Shown here: positions 23,301 to 35,300 of the stretch, piece after piece
Layout of the letters: each line of letters starts with the position of its first letter
Numbering within the stretch: position 1 is the first letter of the stretch
Source: Pithys albifrons albifrons
Lineage: Eukaryota; Chordata; Aves; Passeriformes; Thamnophilidae
DNA: 64,000 nucleotides
Direction of reading: 5' to 3'
Assembly: GCF_047495875.1 (NCBI RefSeq)
Contig: NC_092473.1
Span: forward strand, 14,909,733-14,973,732
Notes under the pieces: model-generated
Told to the model about the DNA's origin: nothing
Database searches by the model: none
What the model saw: only the letters and a program-made list of their open reading frames with translations
Made by a program: the position numbers and the translations under genes

Positions 23301-26300
23301 TGACTGTGTCAGGAAAATATTCGGGTTTATCCTGATCTTTCTCTTCACATAAAAATGTTCACTGTGCAGTTCTGCCTCTAAACCCACATCAAATGCATTT
23401 CTACAGCAAACTCACTCCCCTGCCCTCTCCTCTGCTGTGAGCAGAGCTAACCTGCTGTCACCCTGTCCCCATCCCTTCAGGAAGGTGGCCCTTAGATGGG
23501 AAAGAACCCTTTTGGAAGGCTCTGAGGTGGTGTCTGCCAGCAGGTGTGGGCTGAGAGAGACTTTCCTGCTCAGAGATGCCCCACCCCACCCCTGGTGAGT
23601 GCCCACCCCACCTGCCTGGGCTGTGTCCTGCTGTGAGCAATCCCTCTGCAGAGCTTGCCATTTGTCCCCAGGGCCTGCTGGGATGGGACTATCCAGGTTT
23701 AATCCATGCCCAGGTGCCAGCCCAAGCCTGCCATGGCACTGTGGGGAATTGCTGTGTGTGCAGTAGGGACAGATGCCACAGAAGCACAGGGCACATCACA
23801 GACAGCAGACAGGACACAGATGGACAAGATGGTGTGTGAGGCCACACCTTGGGTGCTGTGATCAGTTCTGGGCCTCTCAGTTCAGGAAAGAGATTGAGGG
23901 GCTGGAGCGGGGCCAGAGAAGAGCAACGAGGCTGGAGAAGGGACTGGAGGTGGCACTGAGTGTCCTCTGAAACACCTCCAGGGACAGAGAATCCACCATG
24001 TCTTGATCCAACCCCACTGTGATCACCAGCCCAGGGCACTCTGTGCCCCACTCTGTGCCCTGGGCTGGTGATCACAGTGGGGTTGGATCAAGGGTTGGAC
24101 TTGATGATCTCGGAGGTCTCTTCCAACCCAACTGAGAAGAGCAACGAGGCTGGAGATGGGACTGGAGCACAAGTGCTGTGGGGAGAGGCTGAGGGAGCTG
24201 GGGGTGTTCAGCCTGGAGAAGAGGAGGCTCAGAGGTGACCTCAGCACTGTCTGGAACTGCCTGAAGGGAAGTTCTGGCCAGCTGGGGGTTGGTCTCTTCT
24301 CCCAGGCACTCAGCAATAGGACAAGGGGGCACGATGGGCTCAAGCTCTGCCAGGGGAAATTGAAGTTGGAGAGCAGAAAGAAATTCTTTGCAGAGAGAGT
24401 GCTCAGGGATTGGAATGGGCTGCCCAGAGAGGGGGTGGATTCCCCATCCCTGGAGGTTTTTCAGCTGAGCTTGGCCGTGGCACTGAGTGCCATGATCTGG
24501 TAAAGGGACTGGAGTTGGACCAAGGGTTGGACTTGATGATCCTGGAGGTCTTTTCCAACCCAATCCAATCTATGATTCTGTGATTCTATGAAGTTGCTCT
24601 CACTGGACATTTGTGGGCTATGCTGGATCTTACTCCCATTAACAGCCCTAATTCTTCCTGCTTTTATGGTCTCTTGGGGCCAAATGCTGGAAATGGTAAG
24701 TGAATTAAAAGCAGAGCTCTCAGGTACTTCACTCCTGGCTCCTCCACTGCTTTGCTGTGCCCACCCTGCCCCAGGGTGTCACCTGCTGCCCCGTAGGGTG
24801 GCACACAGAGAGCTGGGACACAGGGAAGGAGGGGAAGGTGCCATCCCACCATGGGGCATCCCAGCCCTGCACACCCCCCCACCCCCCAAAGAGACTCTGC
24901 CACACACAGCACCAAGCACAGTTCCCATCTTTCTGAGTCTGCCAGTTTTTCAGCAAATCCATCACCTTCCCAATTATCCAGGAAGTGAAAACTCCTCCCA
25001 TTGAAATGAAAAAAAAATCCATTAAAATGTCAATAGGAATCTCCCAAAAAGTGCAGCAGATCTTGCATTTCACCTGGTAAACTGCTCACATTTGGGTGCC
25101 AAGCTGTCCTTGCTGAACAGAGGCAGGTAGAGCCAGACAATCTAAGGGGACCTTCTGGAAACCCAGCACATGGCCAATGTTTAGCTTCTCAGTTGCTATA
25201 TTGCCTTGATCACCTTCCAGCAATCTGTCCTCTCCCCTGTGTGCTCTCAGGGAAATGTTACAGCCCACCCTGTGCAGTGCCTGGGTCTGAAACATCTCCT
25301 TGAGTCTGCCCTTGGATGAGGAGGGGCAGTGTCACAGTGTCCATCACTTTGACAGGGCTCTTTTTGGTGTCCAAACAGTGAGTCACAGCCAGGCTTTTAC
25401 TGAGATTTACTTCCCAATCAGGAACAGCAACTGCCTCAGCTGTGCCTCCTTACCTGTGCCCTGCTCTATTTTCTCTAAGGATTCTTTGTAAATCACTTTT
25501 TCCTCCCCTTTATTTCATATGAACTTTATCTGAATGTCTTCTTGGTCAGCACATTGGGATAGAAATTCTGCACAAGGAGAACCCCCTGGGAGTCTGAGCC
25601 TGATTTCCCTCACTCTGCTGGAAATGCCTCCTTCAGGATTTCCACCTTCAAGCTCAAAAACCAGAAGGGGAAAAGGGCAGTGAAGTTGCATTTGAACTCC
25701 TCTAAATCTCTGAAGACATTCAGTGTCTGTTTGGAGCTGCCTAGTTTGAGCCAGGCTTTATTTTAACCCAGCCATTTAACTCACCACTGGTTAAAATGAA
25801 CTGGGCTTGGCCTTCCATGGCTCTAACAAAGAGGATCACAAGAGCAGGAGCTACAGGGATACAGCAGCCTGAGTCCAGCCTGGATGGATGAAGGGAAGGG
25901 ATGGGGTTTCTCCTACAAAGCCTGGGCCAACCATGTCCTTAGAGCTGGGCTAAAGACTATTTTCCCAGCTGATGTTTGGGACAGAACTGCTGACAATAAT
26001 TAGGTCCTTCCAGGAGATGACAGAGCCAGGCAAAGGGCCACCAGGGCCTGAAGCACTCCAGTCTCCTCCCAGCCTGAGCCCATCTTTGATCACAGTGGGC
26101 ATCTTCCATCCTTAATCCCCAAAAGTGCTTGCCAGCAACTAATGCAGGTTATCCCTACAACTTCTGGGAAGTTGGCATGGCAGGTTACCTGGCAGCTTTC
26201 CTGGGAACACCCACCAGATGCTCCAGGCAGCTTGTCCCAGTGGAGCCTGCCAAGGAGCAGTGGAGGGGAGGATTAATCCAGGAAAGGGGCACAGGCTCAG

Positions 26301-29300
26301 GTGTTTCTGTGCCCTGGTTTGATGGTCCCTTTTGTTGCACCCTGATGGCCCCTGCACCTGGGCACTGTTTCCATGGAGACTCTTTGCCAGGACAGAGTGA
26401 GTGCCACCCACTGCTCAGCAGTGAAGGGCCACCCCAGCCTGTGATGGGCTGAGCATCTCTCCTAATGGACATTTTCCAGGGGGCAGTTCCCTGCCCACTC
26501 CTGTGCCCGGGGTGTGCCCATGCCCTCATGCAGCATGCCCGTGGCATGCAGGGCTGTGTACTGGGACCCCCAAAAAGCATCACAACTACTTTGTCTAAGA
26601 AAAGAACGAGGAGACCAAACCAGCCCCACCACCATCCCCAGATGCAGGTGGCACGTTAAGCCCCAGGTGCCCCCAGAGTGGCCTCCAGGCACGTGGGGAG
26701 CATCACAGATGGCCCCTCCACACATCCCTCGGACACACCGAGGGGTTGGGGACACCCTGAGGTGCTGGCCTGGCAGAGTGGGACAGGGCACTCTGCTTGG
26801 AGGGGGATGTTCCCCCCAGCCAGGCAATGCTTCCCACCAGGCTCCTCCAGGACATCGACAACCCGAGGCTTAAGGCACCGCCAGAGAGGCAACAAAACAA
26901 CACAACCTCCTGAATCCCATGGAAACAAAACCAAAGGAAAAATGAAAAGTCTGGCTTTGGGAGCAGGCAGGGCTCAGAAAGATTTTGGTTTGTAAGGCAG
27001 TCTACCGACCAGACAGGTACATCTCCTTACTCCTGCGCTTTTTCTCCAGGCGGCGGAGCCGCTTCTCCTCCCGGCGCCGAGCCTCCTCCGCCTCCTGGTG
27101 CTGCCGGCACTTGTGGAAGTTCTCCACCACCACCCCCACAAACATGTTGAGCACGAAGAAGCTGACGATGAGCAGGAAGGAGATGAAGTAGAGAAGCATC
27201 CAAGGGTTATGGTTCTGGATGGGCTGGTGGGGAGTTAAAAGACAAGGGAGAAGCGGCACAGACGAGCCGTGCGTGAGTCAGAGTTTTGGGCGCTCTGCGG
27301 CTACAAGACAGGACAGGACAGTTGGGCACTGGGAGGAGATTCCTCCCAACACAGTTTCCTCTCCTTCCCCTTCTCCCTGACTCCAGTTCTGGTGGAAAAC
27401 CCGCCCTAAGTTGGCTTGAAGGATTCGGTTATTTCGGCATTTCTTTCCCAGAGCCAAAGATAGATCTCGGTGGATGTGCATCACCCACCAGCAGGAGCAC
27501 TTTAGCTAAACACAGGCTGCAGATGCTTCTCCTGAGATGTGGGCTCATGTTTCTCAGTTGTGAGGAGATCTACAGAAGCTGGGGAAAATTAAGTCCAAAG
27601 TGTTACTGCAGCTACTATGGGGTGCTAATGGGAGGCTTCTGACTTCCTTTAGAAAATGCTGCTTAACACACCAACTGAATGTCCCTTCCACAACATTCCT
27701 GGTTGTTTCCCATCCTCAAGTACTCTCATTGTCATTGAAAGCCCCATCAGTGCTTGCTTGTACTACATGGGTTGAAGACAGTGTAAAACTGGGAAAACTC
27801 TGACAGCTGAGTGAGCAGCCAGGACCTCAAAGGTCCTGTAACTCTGCTCTTTGCTGGGATTTCAAAGGCAACAGGATCACCCAGGCATGAGACTTCTGAG
27901 GGCAACCCCCTGGGCTGTGCAGGACATGTACCTGTTGGTCAATGCCCACGGCATCCAACCCGTCGTACATGATGTTCACCCACCCGTCCTTGGAGGAGAG
28001 GACAAACAGGGACATGAGGGCCTGGAAGAAGACAGAAGACATTGCTCTTGCATTTCAGCCCCAAGAGAAGAAACCAGAACAAGACAATCCTAATCAAAAC
28101 CAACCCACAGACTGTAACACATCACCTGGCCTGGAGCTGGTGGAGAAACACAACAGATTGTGCTTTACTTTGACCTGTTTCCAATTCTGACTTTAAAGGG
28201 AGCAAACTGTGGTTGTTGATGCTCCTTTGGCCTCACAGAGAGGCTGATTTTTGCTCAGACACATCTGGTCACCAAAGCCTGATTAAAAATCAGTATTTCA
28301 GGCTGGCCCAAGGCCAGGCAGTTTTAAGAAGCTTTCCAGCCAGTATAAAGCACTTTTTAAATCTGAAAACATAACAGCAAGAAATCAAGGGACCAAAAAA
28401 GACTGTTGAGGTCCATCCATGAGGATCTGCATCCCAAAGCAGTGGCTTTAGGACAACACTCTCCTATAAACAAGGCATTGCTTAACTCTAGGAAATCTCT
28501 CTCCAAGAGATCAAGAAGTGACCTGATCCATTTTTACCCATAGAATTATTTACCCATAGAAAATTTTACTCATAGGAACATCTTGGGTGGAAAAGACCTC
28601 TCAGGTCATCGTGTCCAACCATTAACCCAACACTGAGAGATGACTTCATGACGTTGCTCTTGGAAACTTCACATGATGGAGGTTCCACACCCTCCTCAAG
28701 CAACACATTTTAGGTGTTCATGGGCTAAAAGCTGGCCCAGAAATTCCTGCCACGAGGACTTTACCTGCCCCAGGTTGTCAAAGTTGTACTTGCGCCGCAC
28801 CCATCTGTAGTGGGCGTTGGTGCACTCGGTCTTCGTGGTGATGTTTTTGACATCAGGACCATCACAGTAGTAGAACTTCCCTTTAAAAAGCTGCATTTGA
28901 GAAGCACAAAAAAAAAAGAATAAACAAAGTAACTCTGAAAATCTGTTCTCTCTCATTTATCTTTCTTGGCCTTAATAGAGTTGTTTGCCAGGAGGGAATT
29001 TTTCTCCTTTCCTTTGAGCTCACCCAGGGCAGGGCAACACCTCTGGTGAAACCTCAGTCCTGAGACATTGCTGTGTTGTCCCAGACACAGCAGGAAGGTG
29101 ATCCTGGCTTGTTGGGAGGATGACAATCTCCCATTTAGGGAACAGATCCAAACACACAGTGCCTGGAGGGATCTTGGGAATTTGTCTGTCCCTTCCTCTG
29201 CCCTCAGGCTGGTGCTGTTCTGTCCCTCTGGGAGGTCTGTCTGCTCTTCTAACCCTGAGAACCTTTCAGTGAGCAGATGCCAACCCCACCTTGCAGCATT

Positions 29301-32300
29301 TCTCCACTAGCCTGGCTCTTCTTTGCTAACTGAAATGTGATTTGGAGATATTTAACCTCATTACTTCCACCTTAACCCCAGCAGGTGAGAGAAGCAGCTT
29401 CTCTTTTCCAGCAGTCACAGATGGGAATGGGGAGGGAAATACCCTACCTGGACCCCTAAAATCCCAAAGATAATGAAGAAAGCACAGCAGATGAGAACAA
29501 TATTCCCAATAGGCCTCAAGGAGGAGATCAAGGTTTCCACCACCAGCTTCAGACCTGGGGCTCTGCTGATGACTCTGGAAAAAAATGACAAGACAATGGA
29601 GCTTTTTTTGTGCATGACCTGTTCTTCTCCAGCTGCTTTTGCTCTCCCCTGGGCTGCAGTGGAGCTGACACAACCCTCCCCCCTGCAGGCAGCACTCAGA
29701 GACAATTAGTGACTTCTCTGGACAAGCAGAACGTTCCCAGTCATGTCAGATGGAATTAAAGCTGTGTCAGACACTCTCAGCAGAGTTGGGGTATAGTCAG
29801 AGTGAGGAGGGAACACTCTCTGTGGGCAGAACCCCACAGAGTTCCCATGATGGGGCTGTTTATCCCTCAGGGGTGACCCCTCTGAGGGCTCTATCCAAGG
29901 AGAAGGGGCTCACAGCAGGCAGGAGTTTTCCCAAAACCATGTGGAACAGCTTCATAGTGATACTGGAGAGCACATCTTGTGCTCTTTCTGCAGGTGGAGG
30001 AGCATACCAAAGTATCCATACCAAAGTAATCCCAATTTGCTTCCTAATTAGTTGCTGAGCTGCCTCTTGAGCTGACAGGAACCTGTGATGAGCACAGCCA
30101 AAGGTCAGCCCTGTTAAGGAGCTGCTTGCTGTGAGAGGCCTGGGGTGCTCAGAGACAAGTTTGGGTATTTTGGAGGACAAGAGTGTTGCTTTCCTGGAGA
30201 ATGGCTCTCCCACGAGTGACTCCACAATGTGCTGGCACTCCTGAGTGTAACCAGCCCCAGCCAGCTGTGCTGGGGAGGGGCAGGTGGGTGTTCTGATGGA
30301 GGACACCAAAGCTGTTTCTCAGAGGGGTCTGTAGAGGGGACAGGTGAGTCCTGGCAGGGAGCTGGAGCCTTTGTGGCTGTCAAGCCCAGAGGGAAGAGCA
30401 GAGCTGTGTCCTACAGAACTGAGGCCTTTTCATGGGGTCTTGTCTGAGAGAATTCCTGTGGAGCCTGAACTGCACCTCCAGAGTGTCAGGAGTGCCCCTG
30501 GAGGAATTCCAGGAGAGGCTGTGCTAAGTGAAGCCATAGTGAGAAGTGATGAATTGCTTTCTATTCTTAGCACCTGGCCTAGTTATTCTCAAAGACTAAT
30601 GCCCTCTTTTCCCTTTCCCTTTCCTCAGGAACTGCCTATGCCCTGAATTCTGTTCCTGGTTATGTGGGTCAGACAGTGCCCCGAGGTGCTGCCAGGGTGA
30701 CTCTGGTGAGCCAGCACTGCCAAGGGCAGCCCAGTGCCCAGAGCAGACACCAAGTTACTTGTCCCCAGGGAAATACAGAGCAGCAAAGAACTGCTGCTCT
30801 TGTGGTCCTGGGCCTGAAAGATTGGCCCCTGCTCTCCCTCCCAGGAGTGTGGCTTTGCTCCAGAAAGCCTGCAGGTTCTGAGGTGACTGCCTCATTTCCC
30901 CTGAAATCTCCTTAAGAAATTGCTTATGTTTCTTGCCAAGCAGGATGGAAATAGAGCAGGAGCCAGGAGTGATAAAAATCCCCCCAAGCACGATGGCTCT
31001 TTTGTTATTGCACAATCACAGCCTCGACAGAAATTCTCTTTACTCCTTCCCTCCCATCTCTGCCTGGCTGAGGGAGGAATTGTTTGCAGTGCTGTTTGCA
31101 GGCACAGGAGAGCAGGGAGCGATGCTGGAGCTTATCAGATCCCTGTCAGCACCTTCTCCCAGGCCAGTTCTTTGCTGGGGAATGCCTGTGGGGTTGTGCA
31201 GGTTGAGAAGGAGCCAGGCTGGTTTGTGAAGCCCTGATAAAACTGCAGCTTGGGGAGAGGCACATCCTGCACTCCCTGCCTGAGCATCTCTCACTCCAAA
31301 CTCCAGCTGCTCCTTTCTGTGCTGGAGAAGATGAATTGTAACTCATATCACTGTTTTCAAACAGTTTCTCTAGTTTAGTGCTCCCCAAAGATGCTTCCAC
31401 TCATATTGTGTTTCAGGGGTTTGTGTTATTAAGCCAGACCTTGATGGATCACGTGGATTTTTCCAATCTTTTTGATGTACCAGCACATACCGGAGAGGCC
31501 TCAAGGTCCGCAGAAGCCTCAAAACACGAAGGACACCCAGAATTTTGGCTCCTCCTGCTGATGCCATGGACACAATAATGTCAATGATAGACACAAAGAC
31601 CAGGACTCCATCCAGCACATTCCAGCTGCTCTGTAGGTAGGTGTTCTCCCCAGAGAAAAAGCCAAGAGCTACCACCTACAGCCAGGAGAAGAGAGACATT
31701 TAAATCTTCACCCAGATCATAACTGTGCCACGTTCTGGGCTTTGCCAGGCCTTGCTGTGGGCCAGGGAATGAAGCTGTAATTACCTTAACCATCATTTCA
31801 GCCACAAAGATTGCAGTGAAGATGTAATTAGAAACACTCAGGAATATCCTTTCCTGTAAAACACAGAACAACAGAACGAGGCCATTGAGAGAACAAACAT
31901 CTTTTCTGTTGCAGGGCCTTGCCCTGAGAAGATGAAGGTCTGGATGGTGGATCAAGGAGGACAATGATCCAGGTGCTCACCGTGCTCTGGGGGTCGATGT
32001 CAGGTCGCTCCAGGGCAATGGTGATGCAGTTGAGGAATATAAAGACCAGCACCACGTGATCAAACATTTTGTGGGCAATGACCCTCTGGCACATCACCCG
32101 GAACCTGCAGAAGAAAAAGAAAAAGATCCTTCAGATGTTTGGGGCAGTAACAGACTCCTGCCCAAAAGCCTTCCCCAGATGTGCCCTCAGCATCAGCCCA
32201 GGTGGTGAGCCAGTGTCTTCATTCTTCAGCCATGATTAGCATTAATTATTAATTATTATTAATGCTGGTTAAGACAGGCATGGAGTGAACCACACAACAC

Positions 32301-35300
32301 CAGTTGCCTCAAATTCAGGAACTGCATTTCTAAAACTCTCAGTGCTTCTGTATCAGAGGGAGTTCCCTCAAGGGACAACTCTCCAGAAATGCAATATTCC
32401 ACCACCACAGAACTCTGCTGGGCTGGCATTTCCCTGGCATTTCTTACCTATTCTGTGGGGAAAACAAGTAGAGGGCCCAGTCTTTTTGTTTTCCCTGTTC
32501 TGTGGGGAAAACAAGTAGAGGGCCCAGTCTTTCTGTTTTCCCTGTTCTGTGGGGAAAACAAGTAGAGGGCCCAGTCTTTTTGTTTTCCCTGTCTGTGGGG
32601 AAAACAAGTAGAGGGCCCAGTCTTCCCTCAAGGGACAACTCTCCAGAAATGCAATATTCCACCACCACAGAACTCTGCTGGGTTGGCATTTCCCTGGCAT
32701 TTCTTACCTGTTCTGTGGGGAAAACAAGTAGAGGGGCCCAGTCTTTTTGTTTTCCCTGTTCTGTGGGGAAAACAAGTAGAGGGCCCAGTCTTCCCTCAAG
32801 GGACAACTCTCCAGAAATGCAATATTCCACCACCACAGAACTCTGCTGGGCTGGCATTTCTTACCTGTTCTGTGGGGAAAACAAGTAGAGGGCCCAGTCT
32901 TCGTGAGTCTTGCACCACTGGGGTTTGTAGGGCTCCAGGGCTCTGCGGACCCGGTAGCAGTAACTCTGCATAAAAAAGAAGAAATACCTTTTCTTCCTCT
33001 TTTATTTTCCTGCCTCTTCAACTTTGACAGGATTTTTGTGAAAGGGGAGGGCAGTGCCTGTGGGCTGGCACAGCTTTTGGGACACAGCTGGGGTGGGTAT
33101 TGTCACATTTGTCCATCAAAACAGGTTGGAAAGGGATGGAAGGAAGGGGCTGTTGCACAGTGAGAGGTGGACATGACAAAGCAAGACTTCAAGGTAGGTG
33201 TCATTCTAACACCCCAACTTGTGCCAAAAACATGAAGGCCTGACACAACCAAAAAGTAGAAAACATTCTTTTTAGGCCACCAAGATGCCAAACAGCTCTT
33301 GTGAGTAATGACATTCAGTAGCTGTTGTGTGCACAGCTCAATTTTGGAGGCATCCTGGGTGAGTGGGACAACCTTAATCAGTCCAAACCCCAAGCAAATG
33401 GTTCACACCCCATTGTGGGAGACACTGTAACAGCCCAGCTCAGTAGCTGAGAAAAGAGACCCTTTAGTAAGCCATTGGTGGTGTCCACCACCCTGGGATG
33501 GGGATTGGGGCTCTCTACACCCAGCCATGAGGGAACAACACATTTCCAGGCTGGATTTCTAACCAGCCCTTGACACAGGAGTGTGGGGATGGCAGTGTGT
33601 GTGTGTGTGTGGACCTCCTAATGACTGAGGTGATTGATGAGGGCACCCTTAAGGAGCAGAGAGCCACCTGTGGAATGTGGGATACCTTGTAACCAGTAGG
33701 ATCTTTCCATGTATGCTCAGTGAACTAACCAATAGTGTGCTGGCATTTTATATACAAGAGTAAATAAAAGGTGAAGCTGTAACTAAAAATAAATGCTGAG
33801 TGCTAAGCCTTCTGATGCCTGATCTCTTCGGACCCTCATTAGCACCCCCGTTACCCCTGCAAAGAAGAGAAGGCTCAGGGGAGACCTTATCACTCTCTAC
33901 AACTCCCTGAAGGGATGGTGTAACCAGGTGGGGATTGACCTCTTCTCTCAGGCAACCAACAGTGGGACAAGAGGGCACAGCTTGAGCTCTGCCAGAGAAA
34001 ATTTAAGCTGAATATCAGAAAAAAATTCTTTGCAGAGAGAGTGGTCAGGCATTGGAATGGGCTGCCCAGAGAGGGGGTGGATTCCCCATCCCTGGAGGTT
34101 TTTCAACTGAGCTTGGCCGTGGCACTGAGTGCCATGATCTGGTAAAGGGACTGGAGTTGGACCAAGGGTTGGACTCGATGATTTTGGAGGTCTCTTCCAA
34201 CCAACTGATTCTATGATTCTATGAAATGGTTACCTCAACACACGACCCCCTGTTCCCACCCCGCCCCTCCACTCACGTCCTCCATGTCCTCCTCGTAGTC
34301 CAGCGTGTCCTCCTTGTGTGCCGCGTCGAGGCGCAGCAGGAGCTCGCTGGGCACATGCACCACTTTGCCGTTGCAGTCGTGGCACTCGGGGGGCACGGGC
34401 AGCGTGTGGCGCACGGGGGGCAGCGCCGGCGGCTCGGGCGGCTCCGGGGACTCAGCGCGGCGCGGCAGAGACGGGCGGCTCGCCGTGCTCGACTTGGCGT
34501 CGTCCGAGTCGTCGTCGGTGCTGCCCTTGCCCTCCCCCGAGAGCAGAGACTCCCTCTCCCCACTCTGGTTCTTCTTTTTGAGGCTGGGGGCTCTGCCCAG
34601 GCTGTTCCAGCTCGAGCGCCGGCTCCCCCAGGCGCTGCCGGTGCCCCAGTTGGCGCAGGGGGAGCTGCGGAGGCTGGACTGGGAGAGAGGAAAGGCAGGT
34701 GAGGGGTTGCTGGCAGGGGGGTGTTTCACCCAGGTTGGAAAATCCTTCTTGTTGTGGGTCTTGTCTTCCCCTTCCAAGTTTTCTCACTACTCTGATTCCA
34801 TCAGGCCAATGCCTTGAGATGGGAGCCAAGAGCCAAGGCCATGCTGAAGGTGCTTCTGAGCCACACCTGCAGCACAGCTGCCCATCCTCTGTGCTGTGTC
34901 CTCCCACTGTCCTGACAACACCAACTCTCCATGAAATCTGAACCCAAAGACACTTTTGCCAAAGTGGCATTTTCTTTCCTCAAATGGTTTCAGCCCACAA
35001 CCTCCCAGACTTCCAATGGTGCCCTGGCACCTGAGTCACCCAAATGTTTGTTGGGAATGCTGCCCCTATTTCCAATATTTTCTCTTCAGTTCAATGAGTA
35101 AGGAAGTGGAATGACTGTTTCTCTTACACAAATTCCTGGCACAGATCAGGGTGTGCCAGTGCACTTTGCCAGGCTGAGAGAACTTAAGGTCAGCGCAGAA
35201 AGGCCAGAAGGAAAACTCCTTTTCCCTCCATGGCTTCTTCCCAGCACAAAGAGAGGCGCAACTGCCTCCCTCCTCCTCCTCCTCCTCCTCTGAGCTGAGC

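Larger units (their letters stand above)
18880..27030 (-). other. Large intron between exons 15 and 16
   Basis: This 8.1-kb intron contains a tRNA-Ile-type SINE (19155-19290), a CR1 3' end (21995-22260) and a composite CR1 with a long hairpin (23840-24590). I looked for the small alternative segment that some mammalian isoforms insert here (STFPSP-like) and did not recognise it. Confidence 0.6.

Noticed and set aside
24072..24563. Frames with [22 protein letters not shown] and similar, recurring at 7848, 24072, 54562 and 59526
   Set aside because: These recur because they are translated CR1 3' untranslated regions; no reverse transcriptase or endonuclease motifs are present.
33595..33613. 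GT microsatellite as a regulatory element
   Set aside because: It is short, common in vertebrate introns, and nothing nearby supports a function.
34226..34817. GC-rich plus-strand frames of 158-170 residues over exon 7
   Set aside because: They are antisense shadows of the CpG-rich exon 7, whose minus-strand product is clearly CACNA1I.
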